Shown: in pieces, positions 1 to 10,503 of the stretch
How positions within the stretch are numbered: the stretch's first letter is position 1
Layout of the letters: the number at the start of each line of letters is the position of its first letter
DNA from: Nitrosarchaeum sp.
GTDB lineage: Archaea > Thermoproteota > Nitrososphaeria > Nitrososphaerales > Nitrosopumilaceae
NCBI GenBank assembly: GCA_023264875.1
Contig: JAHFUX010000002.1
Span: forward strand, 1-64,000
Reading direction: 5' to 3'
DNA length: 64,000 nucleotides
Program-made: the position numbers and the translations under genes
The notes under the pieces: generated by a model
The model's database searches: none
The model's input: the letters and a program-made list of their open reading frames with translations, nothing else
What the model was told of the DNA's origin: nothing

Positions 1-405
1 CCTGAAACATTTAATGGATATGACGATGAGGACGGTTGTCCTGATAATTCACCTGTAACTGATACTGATGGAGATTCAATAATCGATACCCTTGATCAAT
101 GTCCAACACAAGCTGAGACAGTAAATGGCTCTGATGACTCAGATGGTTGTCCAGATGTTGTCACTCTTCAAGATTCAGATAAGGATGGAATTTCAGATGA
201 TTACGATAAATGTCCGATCCAATCTGAAACCATAAACAATTATCAAGACACAGATGGTTGTCCAGATATAGTTCCTGCAGATGTGTCTGCACCAAAATCA
301 GACTCTGAACAAGATAATTCCTTATTCCAATGGACTGCTGTTATTGCTGCAATTATTACTGCTGCAGGTGCTCTTGGGGCTGCAAAATTCAGAAAATCCT
401 CATAA
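1..405 (+). CDS. C-terminal part of a surface protein with thrombospondin type-3-like (Ca-binding) repeats and a C-terminal TM anchor (5' truncated by window)
   Basis: Frame 1 is open from base 1 to TAA at 403-405; repeated DxDxDxxxDxxDxCP motifs (DTDGDSIIDTLDQCP, DSDKDGISDDYDKCP), then a hydrophobic segment and KFRKSS tail. Confidence 0.85.
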   Translation, partial: PETFNGYDDEDGCPDNSPVTDTDGDSIIDTLDQCPTQAETVNGSDDSDGCPDVVTLQDSDKDGISDDYDKCPIQSETINNYQDTDGCPDIVPADVSAPKSDSEQDNSLFQWTAVIAAIITAAGALGAAKFRKSS

Positions 406-821
406 ATTCTCTAAATAGTTTTTTTATTTTTCTGTCTTCTCTTTACTTTGACCCCTTTTGACCTGATCCTTTAACCAAACATTTAATGCCAAAAATTCTT
501 TTTATAAAAATAATTGGTTTGCACGCCAACAATCCAGAAGGAATCATCCAACGATGGTTCTTTCTGGAATTTTAATGAATTTTGAACATCCGTTTGATGT
601 CTTGTTTTTTGTGCTTTCTCATTTGTTTTTGTCCATTATAGAAATTTGTCAAATATCTTTTGTTATTGTTACTTTGTTTGTTGTGTCTGTAGTTAAAATC
701 ATAAAAAATAGAAAAGCCATAAAAATTCATTATAAATTTTCAAAAATGAATAAACATATTTTCTTTAATTTTCTAGTATTATTGCTCTAAGTTATTATAT
801 TGAAACAAACTCGTATTCTTA

Positions 822-1145
822 ATGCATATAGAATATGAAGAATTTGCCACCATCGAAGACCTTTTCTTGTATATGGCATCTGCAGCCCCACCCATGAAAA
901 ACACAATGCCCATTAATTCGTATAAGGGTTACATTATGGCATTTATCCCACTCAGTCCCGCAAATGGAGACACATATCTTATGATTTATGCTAAAGGTAC
1001 ACTTGAATCCGGAATTTATGAATTCGATGTAAATTCAACGTCTTTCAAGAAAGTTGATTCTATTGAACGAGCAGACAAAAATTACTTTGTTTCTTTAACA
1101 CCAAAAAGAAACACTATAGCTGACGAAGCTATTAAAAATCTATAA
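822..1145 (+). CDS. hypothetical protein (107 aa)
   Basis: Complete ORF with globular-looking composition, not overlapped by a better ORF. Confidence 0.6.
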   Translation: MHIEYEEFATIEDLFLYMASAAPPMKNTMPINSYKGYIMAFIPLSPANGDTYLMIYAKGTLESGIYEFDVNSTSFKKVDSIERADKNYFVSLTPKRNTIADEAIKNL

Positions 1146-2753
1146 TTTCTTTGTTATAATTTTAGGGGCAGAAATTGATCTACTTCTAGCATATTTGTCG
1201 ATTATTTCATCTGGGGTTCGTCCATTGAATAGATCTTTGCATAACCCTCTCAAATATCTCATAATTGCCCATGTGCCAGCTTTTAGGATTCCATACATGA
1301 ATACTTTCATTGGCGGACCATATGTTTTATTTCTGAGAATAATTGGAATGATGTCATTGATAACCCGAAGATTATTTTCCCAACATTTCCAAAATAATGT
1401 AAACTGTGCCTCATTCAAGTTTCCAAAATGCATAGAATTCTTTTCACTAAAGTCTTGGTAAAGTAATGGCGCAACTAATCCTCTAAAGTTCATTTCTCTA
1501 AAGTCGCTCATCATATCAATTGTATATTGAACATCATCTGGAGTCTCATCTGGCCAACCTATGATAATTGTTGCAGCTGGAAACCAGTGGTTTTTATTTA
1601 AAATTTTTGCTCCTTCTATTACTACACTACCCCACTCTTCAGATGCAAATGGTCTTGTTTTTACACCCAGATGTTTCTTTACCATATTTGGTGCAACTGT
1701 TTCAATCCCCAAATTTGTTGCAAGCCATCTACCTGTTTCATCTTGTTTGTTAATACTCGAAATTTGTCGCATTAATTCTGGATCTGCGGCAACTGCTGAA
1801 AAAGTCATGTGTGTTGTTCCAATAAAATTGGCTCCTAACCCTTTAAGGCCTTTCCAAAGTTCTGTAATTGCATCTCTATTTGGAATGAAATCTCTATTGT
1901 CACATCCATAAAGTAACATTTCATCAGAATGTAACCAAATAGAGTCAAATCCATAATCTAGGTTAATCTTTGCTTCATGCTGTAATCTTTCTAATGGCAG
2001 ATCTTTCTTTGATCTCTTATTTACATCACAAAAATCACACCCTCTGCCACATCCTCTCATTGCTTCAATGAGGGAATTTATTGTAGGTCCTTCGATAACT
2101 GGAATATTTTGTATGTTCTTTACAAAACAATGCATTAATTCTGGTGCATCTCCTTTTTCTAAATCATGAAATAAATCTAATGCTAATTCATCTGCTTCTC
2201 CAACTACAACTGTATCAATTCCATGAATTTGCATTCTATCTGATTTTGCTAGTTCCCATGCACCATTTCCTCCAACTACTACATGAAAATCATATTTCTT
2301 TTTTAGTTGAATAATACTGGCACACATTTTTTTAAATTTCATTGCAACATATGATAATTTTTCAGGTGACATAGTTGTTGTAACTGGTGCCATTCCAAGA
2401 GGATCCATCACATTAATGCCAACTACCTTAGTATCTGGGCCAATTGATTTTTCAAGCATCTCCGGATTTGCAATAAAGACTTCGTCACGTTTGTATCCTT
2501 GTAGTAACGCACTCTCCACTCTTCTTAATCCTACTTGAGCAACTTTTGATTCACCTGTAATTGGATCTGTTTCAACAGGTGGGCAGAAAACTTTGTCAAA
2601 AACCCATTCTGGAAGTACTTCATATGGTCCACACGCAATAAATCCATACAGAAAATTTCCCCTATAATTTGTCATTAAACTACGATCAGCAGTTAGTACA
2701 ATTCGTTTCCCAGCCAATATTAACAAGATTCGTTCTTGTATGCTATATATCAT
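1140..2753 (-). CDS. B12-binding-type radical SAM protein
   Basis: CGRGCDFC (Cx3Cx2C) cluster motif preceded by a Rossmann-like region (VVGINVMDPLGM...VVVGGNGAWEL...DTVVVGEAD). Confidence 0.85.
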   Translation of the reverse strand: MIYSIQERILLILAGKRIVLTADRSLMTNYRGNFLYGFIACGPYEVLPEWVFDKVFCPPVETDPITGESKVAQVGLRRVESALLQGYKRDEVFIANPEMLEKSIGPDTKVVGINVMDPLGMAPVTTTMSPEKLSYVAMKFKKMCASIIQLKKKYDFHVVVGGNGAWELAKSDRMQIHGIDTVVVGEADELALDLFHDLEKGDAPELMHCFVKNIQNIPVIEGPTINSLIEAMRGCGRGCDFCDVNKRSKKDLPLERLQHEAKINLDYGFDSIWLHSDEMLLYGCDNRDFIPNRDAITELWKGLKGLGANFIGTTHMTFSAVAADPELMRQISSINKQDETGRWLATNLGIETVAPNMVKKHLGVKTRPFASEEWGSVVIEGAKILNKNHWFPAATIIIGWPDETPDDVQYTIDMMSDFREMNFRGLVAPLLYQDFSEKNSMHFGNLNEAQFTLFWKCWENNLRVINDIIPIILRNKTYGPPMKVFMYGILKAGTWAIMRYLRGLCKDLFNGRTPDEIIDKYARSRSISAPKIITKKL

Positions 2754-2801
2754 TTACGAGGTTAATCTACCGCATAATTTCCTAAAATTTCTAAATTATT
2801 A

Positions 2802-3584
2802 TTATTTTGTTCTGTTTTTTCGTACTGCTCTATTTGCAATATTTGCCGCTATCGCACCAGCTGCAATTCCATTGTCTATGTTGACTATTGATAATCCTAA
2901 TGAGCAGCTTTGTAGCATTGATGCAAGAGCTGCTATTCCTTTTCCACCGTAACCATATCCTGCAGATATGGGTACTCCAATTACTGGAATATCTACCATT
3001 GATGAAACTAAAGTTGCTAGTGCACCTTCCATTCCAGCAGCCACAATTATACAATCCACTTCCTTCTCTATCATTTCTTTTAAAACTGGAAATATTCTCT
3101 GAATTCCTGCAACTCCTACATCGTAGCTTGCAATACATTTACAATTCATTGCCTCGCACATCAACCTAGATTCTTCAGCAACTCCTATGTCTGATGTTCC
3201 AGCTGTAAGTATGCCTATTTTTCCACCCTCAAATTTTATTGGGTTTTTAAAAAGTAATATTGATGATGAATTTTTTCCAGTTTTAACTTTTACTTTTAAT
3301 TTTTTTGCAAACGATAAAATTTTTGAATAATCATCCTTATTGATTCTTGAAACTACAACTGAATTTGTTTTCTCTAGTGTTTTTTTAATTATTTTTTTAA
3401 TTTCATCTAATTTCTTAGTTTCTGCAAAAACTACTTCTGGTATGCCTTTTCTCTTCCTTCTATTTATGTCGATTTTGGCAATGCCTTCTATTTTTTCAAT
3501 TGAATATAGTGATAATAGCTTTTTTGCATTATCTACTGAAATTTTTCCTTTTTCCAGAGACTCTAAAATTTCATGAATTTCCAA
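2802..3584 (-). CDS. larB: Nickel pincer cofactor biosynthesis protein LarB (AIR carboxylase-like)
   Basis: GILTAGTSDIGVAEE, YDVGVAGIQR, VAAGMEGALATLV, GVPISAGYGYGGKGIAAL motifs; next to larC/larE. Confidence 0.88.
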   Translation of the reverse strand: MEIHEILESLEKGKISVDNAKKLLSLYSIEKIEGIAKIDINRRKRKGIPEVVFAETKKLDEIKKIIKKTLEKTNSVVVSRINKDDYSKILSFAKKLKVKVKTGKNSSSILLFKNPIKFEGGKIGILTAGTSDIGVAEESRLMCEAMNCKCIASYDVGVAGIQRIFPVLKEMIEKEVDCIIVAAGMEGALATLVSSMVDIPVIGVPISAGYGYGGKGIAALASMLQSCSLGLSIVNIDNGIAAGAIAANIANRAVRKNRTK

Positions 3585-3617
3585 TGTTATTTCATATTTA
3601 TTTGAATAAAAAAATGC

Positions 3618-4532
3618 TTAGATTTGTATGCCTGAAATTGCACTCTTTACACTTTGTACTCCAGTATCAAACACTTGTTTTTCTTCAGCATTTAGTTCTA
3701 ATTCGATTATTTTTTCAATGCCGTTCTTTCCAATTACTGCTGGAACTCCTATTGTTACATCTGAATGACCGTATTCTCCATCAAGATATGTTGCAACAGG
3801 TATCACTTGTTTTCTATTTCTTACCACTGATTCAATCATTGCAGAAATTGCATTTCCTGGTGCATGTACTGTTGCACCTTTTAATTCGATAACCTTGGCT
3901 GCAACTTGTCTTGTGTTTTGAACAAGTTCATCTAATTTTTGTTTTGAAAGAAGTGAAGAAAGTGGAATTCCTGAAACTGAGGAGAATCTTGGTAGGGGTA
4001 ACATGTTTTCTCCATGTTCTCCAATCACAAGCGCTCTAATGGAATCACGAGAATGCCCAGTGGCTTCATGGATAAATTGCCTGAATCTGGATAAATCTAA
4101 CATTCCACCCATTCCAAATACTCTGCTTCTATCAAATCCTGAAACCTTGTAGGTAACATATGCCATTGGATCAAGCGGATTTGTCACAGGAATTATCATA
4201 GAATCATTGGCATATTTTTTGATATTTTCTACAACGCTCTTAACAACAGTTGCATTAATTTTTAAAAGATCCATTCTTGTCATTCCTGGTTTTCTTCCAG
4301 AACCTGCTACTACTACTACTATATTGGAACCTTTCATATCTGCAAAATTATTTGAACCCTTTACTTCTACATCAATTCCTTGTTCTGATAACATATGATT
4401 AATGTCCATTGCTTCACCTTGTGGTAACCCTTCTGCAACATCAAGTAATAATATCTGATCATCTAATCGCTTTAATGCTGAGAATAAAGCTGCATCTCCG
4501 CCAACTTTTCCTGAACCTATTATTGTAATCAT
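3618..4532 (-). CDS. mdh: Malate dehydrogenase (LDH/MDH superfamily)
   Basis: N-terminal [13 protein letters not shown]-binding motif, [37 protein letters not shown]. Confidence 0.92.
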   Translation of the reverse strand: MITIIGSGKVGGDAALFSALKRLDDQILLLDVAEGLPQGEAMDINHMLSEQGIDVEVKGSNNFADMKGSNIVVVVAGSGRKPGMTRMDLLKINATVVKSVVENIKKYANDSMIIPVTNPLDPMAYVTYKVSGFDRSRVFGMGGMLDLSRFRQFIHEATGHSRDSIRALVIGEHGENMLPLPRFSSVSGIPLSSLLSKQKLDELVQNTRQVAAKVIELKGATVHAPGNAISAMIESVVRNRKQVIPVATYLDGEYGHSDVTIGVPAVIGKNGIEKIIELELNAEEKQVFDTGVQSVKSAISGIQI

Positions 4533-4624
4533 AAATTGAGCTGTTGATTTTCAATAATTAAATCTAATGAAGTTTTTTCTCTATTTAGATAGAATTTATA
4601 TGCATTTTTAGTAATTTTCAATCT

Positions 4625-5848
4625 ATGGTTGTTGTTATAGATCCTCAAATTGCAGGTATATCTGGTGATATGCTTCTTTGCTCTTTAGTGGATTTGGGTG
4701 CAAATAAAGTCAAAATTCTTAACGGTATTAAACTATCTGAAAAATTTCTACCAAATTCCATTATTAAACAAATTGACTTTAGAAAAATTGAGAAACATGG
4801 TATAGAAGCGACTGCATTATTTTTAGAAATTGATGAAAATGTTCATGAACGAAAGGGCATTGAAATAAAAAAAGCAATTATGGATTTAACAAAAGAGGTT
4901 GATCTTTCTAATAGAGCAAAAGTTTTTGCAGAATCTTGTATTGACACACTAATTTCTTCTGAATCAAAAATTCATGGTATCCCTATAGATTCGGTTCATT
5001 TTCACGAGGCATCTAGTATTGATACTTTGATAGATATTGTTGGAGTTGCAATCGCAATAGATGATTTAGGTATGTTTGATGAAGAAATTATCTGTATGCC
5101 TATTGCAGTAGGTGGAGGAAACATGACATTTTCCCATGGTACTATGTCTAATCCAGCAAGTGCCATTCTTGAAATCTTAAAAAATTCTGGATTATCGATT
5201 TATGGTGGTCAAGTAAAAGATGAATTGACTACTCCTACAGGTGCTAGTATTCTTGTACACCTCTCAAAAACCTCAATGGATTATTATCCATCAATGCAGA
5301 TAACATCTATTGGTTATGGTGCAGGAAAAAAAGACTTTGATGAATTTTCAAATGTGTTAAAGATTGTAAAAGGAATACAAAAAAATAATTTTCAATTAGA
5401 CTCTGTTAAAATTCTAGAAACAAATGTTGATGATGTATCTGGAGAAATAATGGGCAATCTAATTGAAAAAATTATGAATAAAGGCGCCAAAGATGTTTCT
5501 ATTTATCATGGCATTACAAAAAAAGGAAGACCTACAAATCTTATCTCTGTAATTTGTGATGATGCTTTTGTGCATGAAATTATGGATATGTTGGTAATTG
5601 AAACTGGAACTTTGGGAATTCGTGTAACTACTTCAAATCGTTTCATCGTTCCAAGAACAACTCATGACGTTAAATTAATTCTTGATGGAAAAGAATTTGT
5701 AGTAAAATACAAAGTTTCATCCTTTAAAGGAAAAAATAACTTTAAAATTGAATTTGATGACTTAAAATTAATCGCAAACACATTAAACAAGTCAATAAAG
5801 GAAACAGAATCATTGATTAGAACAGAAATTATGCAATTAGGTTATTGA
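4625..5848 (+). CDS. larC: Nickel pincer cofactor biosynthesis protein LarC
   Basis: DPQIAGISGDMLLCSLVDLGA N-terminus; FHEASSIDTLIDIVGVAIA; ETNVDDVSGEIMG. Confidence 0.9.
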   Translation: MVVVIDPQIAGISGDMLLCSLVDLGANKVKILNGIKLSEKFLPNSIIKQIDFRKIEKHGIEATALFLEIDENVHERKGIEIKKAIMDLTKEVDLSNRAKVFAESCIDTLISSESKIHGIPIDSVHFHEASSIDTLIDIVGVAIAIDDLGMFDEEIICMPIAVGGGNMTFSHGTMSNPASAILEILKNSGLSIYGGQVKDELTTPTGASILVHLSKTSMDYYPSMQITSIGYGAGKKDFDEFSNVLKIVKGIQKNNFQLDSVKILETNVDDVSGEIMGNLIEKIMNKGAKDVSIYHGITKKGRPTNLISVICDDAFVHEIMDMLVIETGTLGIRVTTSNRFIVPRTTHDVKLILDGKEFVVKYKVSSFKGKNNFKIEFDDLKLIANTLNKSIKETESLIRTEIMQLGY

Positions 5849-6648
5849 TTATGGCTAAACTTGATAATCTCATCGATTGGTTTGGAAACAAAACCAAGGT
5901 GATAGTTGCTCTTTCTGGTGGAGTAGATAGTGCACTTGTAGCATATGCTGCATTTCAAAAATTAGGACATTCTGCAATAGCAGTTACTGCCGACTACAAA
6001 ACTTTATCAAAAGAGGAACTTGAAACCGCCAAACAAATTTGTTTAGAGATAGGAATAAAACAAATTCTTTTAGATTATGATGAGCTTCAAAATGAAGAAT
6101 TTGTTAAAAATGCATCTGATCGTTGTTTTCATTGCAGAATGGAATTAGGTGATCATTTGATTACTCTGGCAAAAGAACATGATGTTAAATTTATTGTAGA
6201 TGGGACTAATTTGGATGATTTAGGTGATTATAGACCTGGAATTGAAGCATTAAAAAGAAATGGTATTAGAAGTCCATTGGTAGAAACCAATTTTACAAAA
6301 AATGAAATTAGAACAACTGCAAAACTGATAGGATTATCTGTATATGATAAACCATCTAATTCTTGTCTAGCATCACGTATTCCTTGGGGACAAAAAGTCA
6401 CAGCCGAAAAATTAACTCGAATAGAATTAGGAGAAACAATTGTTAAACAAATTACAAATTTAAAACAAGTTAGAGTTAGAGATCTTAATGGAGTTGCTAA
6501 AATTGAAGTGGATAAAGATAAAATTTCTGTTTTTGAGGATAACATTTTAGATGAAATAACCCGTAAATTAGAATTAATTGGATTTTTATCAGTTAAAATC
6601 GATCCCGATGGGTATAGACCAGGAAAAATTAACGTGATTACAGATTGA
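5845..6648 (+). CDS. larE: LarE-type ATP-dependent sulfur transferase (PP-loop)
   Basis: ALSGGVDSALVAYAA PP-loop; RCFHCR and SNSCLASRIPWG motifs; ATG at 5851 is an alternative start. Confidence 0.9.
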   Translation: MIMAKLDNLIDWFGNKTKVIVALSGGVDSALVAYAAFQKLGHSAIAVTADYKTLSKEELETAKQICLEIGIKQILLDYDELQNEEFVKNASDRCFHCRMELGDHLITLAKEHDVKFIVDGTNLDDLGDYRPGIEALKRNGIRSPLVETNFTKNEIRTTAKLIGLSVYDKPSNSCLASRIPWGQKVTAEKLTRIELGETIVKQITNLKQVRVRDLNGVAKIEVDKDKISVFEDNILDEITRKLELIGFLSVKIDPDGYRPGKINVITD

Positions 6649-7805
6649 TCTATCTTGATAATGCAGCATCAACACAAATTCATGAAGATGTCTTAGATGC
6701 AATGCTGCCCTATCTTAAAGAGCAATATGGCAATCCTTCCTCAATACATCGTTACGGTAGATTAGCCAATAAAGCTATAGAAAAAGCTAGAAAACAAATT
6801 GCTATGTTGATTAATGCAGATTCTTCTGAAATTTTACTTACTTCTGGTGGAACTGAATCCAATAACACTGCACTTTATGGAATTGCAGAGAAAAAACCTC
6901 ATTCTCAAATAATTACTTCATCTATTGAACATGATGCTATACTTGAACCATGTAAAAAATTAGCCAAAGATGGATTTGATGTAATCTATTTACCTGTTGA
7001 TACTCATGGGGTAGTTAATCTATCTATTCTGAAAAACTCTCTCTCTGATAATACATGTCTTGTTTCAATTATGTTTGGAAATAATGAAATGGGAACAATA
7101 GAACCTATTGCTCAAATTGCTCAACTATGTAATGAACAAAATATTCCATTTCATACAGATGCAGTTCAGGCTGTAGGAAAAATCCCAATTGATGTCAAAA
7201 AATTAGGCATAGATTTGCTTTCAATCTCCTCTCATAAAATTAATGGACCAAAAGGAATTGGAGCATTATACATTAGAAAAGGAATTGACATTAATCCAAT
7301 TATTTTAGGAGGAGGTCAAGAACATGGTTTACGTTCAGGCACTGAAAATGTAGCAAATATTGTGGGATTTGGAAAAGCATGTGAACTTGCTAAACTCAAT
7401 TTATCTGATAATATCTCTCACATGAAAAAACTTCGTGATTATCTCGTTGCAAAAATTCTCAGAGAAATCTCAGGTGTTATTCTTAATGGCCATGCTGAAA
7501 ATCGGTTACCAAATAACGCTCATTTTACTTTTTTTGGAGTTGCTGGTGAAGATTTGATTATAAAGTTAGATGAATATGGTATAGCTGCATCAACTGGTTC
7601 TGCATGTTCAGTGCATACACAAAAAGCATCTCATGTTTTACAGGCTATGGGATTCTCACATGAACAAATTACTGGTTCATTAAGATTGACACTTGGATTG
7701 TTTAACAATCAACAACAAATAGATGAGACAGTAAACATCTTAAAAAAAGTAACAGCAGAACTTCGTTCAGTCTCACCCTTTAAAGACAAATACTCTTTTA
7801 ACTGA
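6645..7805 (+). CDS. Cysteine desulfurase (NifS/IscS family)
   Basis: YLDNAAST start, SSHKINGPKGIGALY PLP-lysine region, STGSACSVHTQ catalytic Cys loop; 4-bp overlap with larE. Confidence 0.93.
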   Translation: MIYLDNAASTQIHEDVLDAMLPYLKEQYGNPSSIHRYGRLANKAIEKARKQIAMLINADSSEILLTSGGTESNNTALYGIAEKKPHSQIITSSIEHDAILEPCKKLAKDGFDVIYLPVDTHGVVNLSILKNSLSDNTCLVSIMFGNNEMGTIEPIAQIAQLCNEQNIPFHTDAVQAVGKIPIDVKKLGIDLLSISSHKINGPKGIGALYIRKGIDINPIILGGGQEHGLRSGTENVANIVGFGKACELAKLNLSDNISHMKKLRDYLVAKILREISGVILNGHAENRLPNNAHFTFFGVAGEDLIIKLDEYGIAASTGSACSVHTQKASHVLQAMGFSHEQITGSLRLTLGLFNNQQQIDETVNILKKVTAELRSVSPFKDKYSFN

Positions 7806-7808
7806 ATT

Positions 7809-8606
7809 CTAAATGTGCATCTGAAATTTATTTTTTGTAACAAATATTGTTGTTATAATTCCTATTGCCAAAATCATCATTGCAATTGTGCCAAATTCTG
7901 GAATTATAGTAGTACCTATTATTTCAATATCTGAATCACCTTGTTCAAAATTGATCGTAATTACTCTCGAGTTTGAATCTGTTATGGTTTCTTGATATGG
8001 TGCTTCAATTCCATCTATTATTATTATGAATATATCATCTGTTTCATCTTGTTTTTTTGCATCTAGGGCATATCTTGGAATCTCTAATGAAATAGATCCA
8101 TCATCGGTCGATTCAATCATTACTATTAATGCAAAAATGTCTTCATCTACCAACATATTTTTTACAGTTCCACCTTCTATGGAATATTCTACATCAAATG
8201 TGCCATGATTGCCTGCATCTACTTCAAATGTTTTTGTCTCAGATGTCTCTGTTTTTGGTGAAAAAGTAAATTGAGTTTCTGCAATATTTCCTTCCCCAAA
8301 TGATACTCTTATTGTGTATTCACCTGCTTTAGACCATAGAGGACCCTCAGCTCTCACTGTATGTGAGTAATTACCATCTTCTGCTACTGTAATCTGTGCA
8401 ATATCTACTAAATTATCTTGGCCGAAAATTTGCATTGTTACCGGAGTACCTGTTATGATGGTACTTACTTTGCCGGAAATTACTATGGTTTCTCCTTCTT
8501 TATAGGAATTAGCATCTGTTTCTACAGAAATTAATGATTCTGCAAAAGCTGGCAAAGTAAAAACAATTAATAAAATTAAAAATCCCAAAATAATTCTAAT
8601 CTTCAC
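7809..8606 (-). CDS. Secreted protein with PEFG-CTERM-like C-terminus
   Basis: Signal peptide, beta-sandwich-type repeat, C-terminal IIPEFGTIAMMILAIGIITTIFVTKN. Confidence 0.8.
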   Translation of the reverse strand: MKIRIILGFLILLIVFTLPAFAESLISVETDANSYKEGETIVISGKVSTIITGTPVTMQIFGQDNLVDIAQITVAEDGNYSHTVRAEGPLWSKAGEYTIRVSFGEGNIAETQFTFSPKTETSETKTFEVDAGNHGTFDVEYSIEGGTVKNMLVDEDIFALIVMIESTDDGSISLEIPRYALDAKKQDETDDIFIIIIDGIEAPYQETITDSNSRVITINFEQGDSDIEIIGTTIIPEFGTIAMMILAIGIITTIFVTKNKFQMHI

Positions 8607-8652
8607 AAATTTATGACTGCATGATTCTATATTTCCTTTACTATCTAAAATG

Positions 8653-8777
8653 AAAAAATGGAAAAAGTTGTGAATTTAGTATCTTGGCATAATGCTTAGT
8701 CTTGATTTTGCAGATACTGCAATTATTGATATAATTGCTACTGCTAGAATCATAACTGCGATTGTACCAAATTCTGG
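8653..8777. repeat. Copy 1 of a 3'-end repeat shared by PEFG genes (125 bp identical to 9568-9692)
   Basis: Direct reading: aaaaaatggaaaaagttgtgaatttagtatcttggcataatgc...gcgattgtaccaaattctgg. Confidence 0.93.
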
Positions 8778-9527
8778 GACTACGAAAGTACCTACCACTT
8801 CAATTTTTTCAGCGCCTGCTGGGAACATTATTGTGACTTCATTGCCACTAATTTCCACATCGTTCCATTCTTGTCCATCTACAAGTACCATAAAGATACC
8901 GCTAAGAATTGATTCGTCTGGAGTTAATGTGAGTGTTCCATCTTCATCTGCGCTAATTCTAATGATAATTGAGTTATCATTATTGTTGATGCTTGCACCA
9001 GTTACCATCCCACCTGAAATACTGTATGGTACACAATAATCGCCCTTTAGATATATCTCTGAAGAACTACAATTGTCTGAGCTAGCTGAAGCTTCACCCG
9101 TTAATTCAACAAGTACTTTGTTATTTTTTTGAGAAGTTCCATAGTTGACTTTAATGGTGTATGTACCATCATGTTTCCACAATCCACCTTCTGTGTTGAG
9201 AATCGTTTCAAAACTACCGTCACTGCCAACATCTATCTGAGCAATTGTAACGACAGAATTTAATGGACTCACAACAGTAAGTGTTACTGGAAATCCAGAA
9301 ACATTTGCTACTTTACCTTGTACTGTAATTTTGTCATTATGATCATAGGTTGTTCTATCTGTCCAAACAGATATTGGCATATCCATAAGCAACATTTGAT
9401 TTGCTGCCTTTCTTCCATTATCTGCTTCTTCACAACCTACACATGCTTGAGCATATGCTGATGACATGGTTAAAGTACCGACTGCAGTCAAAACGGCTAA
9501 TAGCACGAACGACGTACGGTTGTTCAT
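8676..9527 (-). CDS. Secreted protein with PEFG-CTERM-like C-terminus
   Basis: Signal peptide; C-terminal VVPEFGTIAVMILAVAIISIIAVSAKSRLSIMPRY. Confidence 0.85.
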   Translation of the reverse strand: MNNRTSFVLLAVLTAVGTLTMSSAYAQACVGCEEADNGRKAANQMLLMDMPISVWTDRTTYDHNDKITVQGKVANVSGFPVTLTVVSPLNSVVTIAQIDVGSDGSFETILNTEGGLWKHDGTYTIKVNYGTSQKNNKVLVELTGEASASSDNCSSSEIYLKGDYCVPYSISGGMVTGASINNNDNSIIIRISADEDGTLTLTPDESILSGIFMVLVDGQEWNDVEISGNEVTIMFPAGAEKIEVVGTFVVPEFGTIAVMILAVAIISIIAVSAKSRLSIMPRY

Positions 9528-9567
9528 CTTATTTGCGAATTGAACCCATCTCTATTTATGTATATTT

Positions 9568-9692
9568 AAAAAATGGAAAAAGTTGTGAATTTAGTATCTT
9601 GGCATAATGCTTAGTCTTGATTTTGCAGATACTGCAATTATTGATATAATTGCTACTGCTAGAATCATAACTGCGATTGTACCAAATTCTGG
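9568..9692. repeat. Copy 2 of the PEFG-gene 3'-end repeat
   Basis: Identical to 8653-8777 by direct reading. Confidence 0.93.
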
Positions 9693-10445
9693 AATTACAA
9701 CACCGTCTTTTATTCCGACTTCAATAGAATACTTGTATTTAGGATCGTCGCCTTGTTGAGCTACAATTGTGTACTGACCGTCTTGATTCCATAATGGACC
9801 TCCAGTTGTAATATCTTTAAGAAAATGACTATTTGTATCTAGAATTGGTGCAAATTGATCAACAACAACTACGTTTCCATTAGGTGCTATTACTTTAATT
9901 GTAATACTATTTGCACTGTCTGTAGTTCCCATTATTGTAATTATGTTAGATCCTGCCATTGCATTTGATTCTTTAATTACCAAGCCTTTTCTTTCTGTAG
10001 GTTTTGGTTCAAAAAATCCTGTTTCTAAATTGGATTCAGTTACATCTGTTTCTGAAGTCATACCATTGATTATTTCAACACGAAGTGATGCTTTATACAA
10101 TGAACTTCCATGTGGGCTTTGTTCAACTTTAATTGTATAAAATCCACTCTCTTTCCACATTGGATTTACTTTGAATTCTATGGCAAAGTCCCCATTTGCA
10201 TCAGGTGTTACTTGACCTACACTAATTACATTTAGACTAGGAGAAATTACTGTAAATGTCATATCTGTAATTTGTGACATTGTATGTCCACTTACTGATA
10301 TGGTGTCTGAACCTTCTGAGGCTATAGCTGAAACTGACATTCCTGTCTCTTGAGCAAAAGCATTCTGTTGAATTGAGGTTATTGAAATTATTGACAATGC
10401 TATTAGGGCTAATGTCACTGATGTTGTTGAACGTTTAAAACTCAT
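9591..10445 (-). CDS. Secreted protein with PEFG-CTERM-like C-terminus
   Basis: Signal peptide; C-terminal VIPEFGTIAVMILAVAIISIIAVSAKSRLSIMPRY. Confidence 0.85.
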   Translation of the reverse strand: MSFKRSTTSVTLALIALSIISITSIQQNAFAQETGMSVSAIASEGSDTISVSGHTMSQITDMTFTVISPSLNVISVGQVTPDANGDFAIEFKVNPMWKESGFYTIKVEQSPHGSSLYKASLRVEIINGMTSETDVTESNLETGFFEPKPTERKGLVIKESNAMAGSNIITIMGTTDSANSITIKVIAPNGNVVVVDQFAPILDTNSHFLKDITTGGPLWNQDGQYTIVAQQGDDPKYKYSIEVGIKDGVVIPEFGTIAVMILAVAIISIIAVSAKSRLSIMPRY

Positions 10446-10503
10446 TCTAATTTGGAAACGGTTACTTGGTATTTATATATATTTTTAAAAAGAGAAAAAA
10501 AGA

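Noticed and set aside
554-790. 78-aa hydrophobic plus-strand ORF
   Set aside because: Very AT-rich, Phe/Leu/Ile-biased, no recognisable motif; could be chance in an AT-rich intergenic region
2830-3138. 102-aa minus-strand ORF overlapping larB in another frame
   Set aside because: Low-complexity frame-shifted reading of larB
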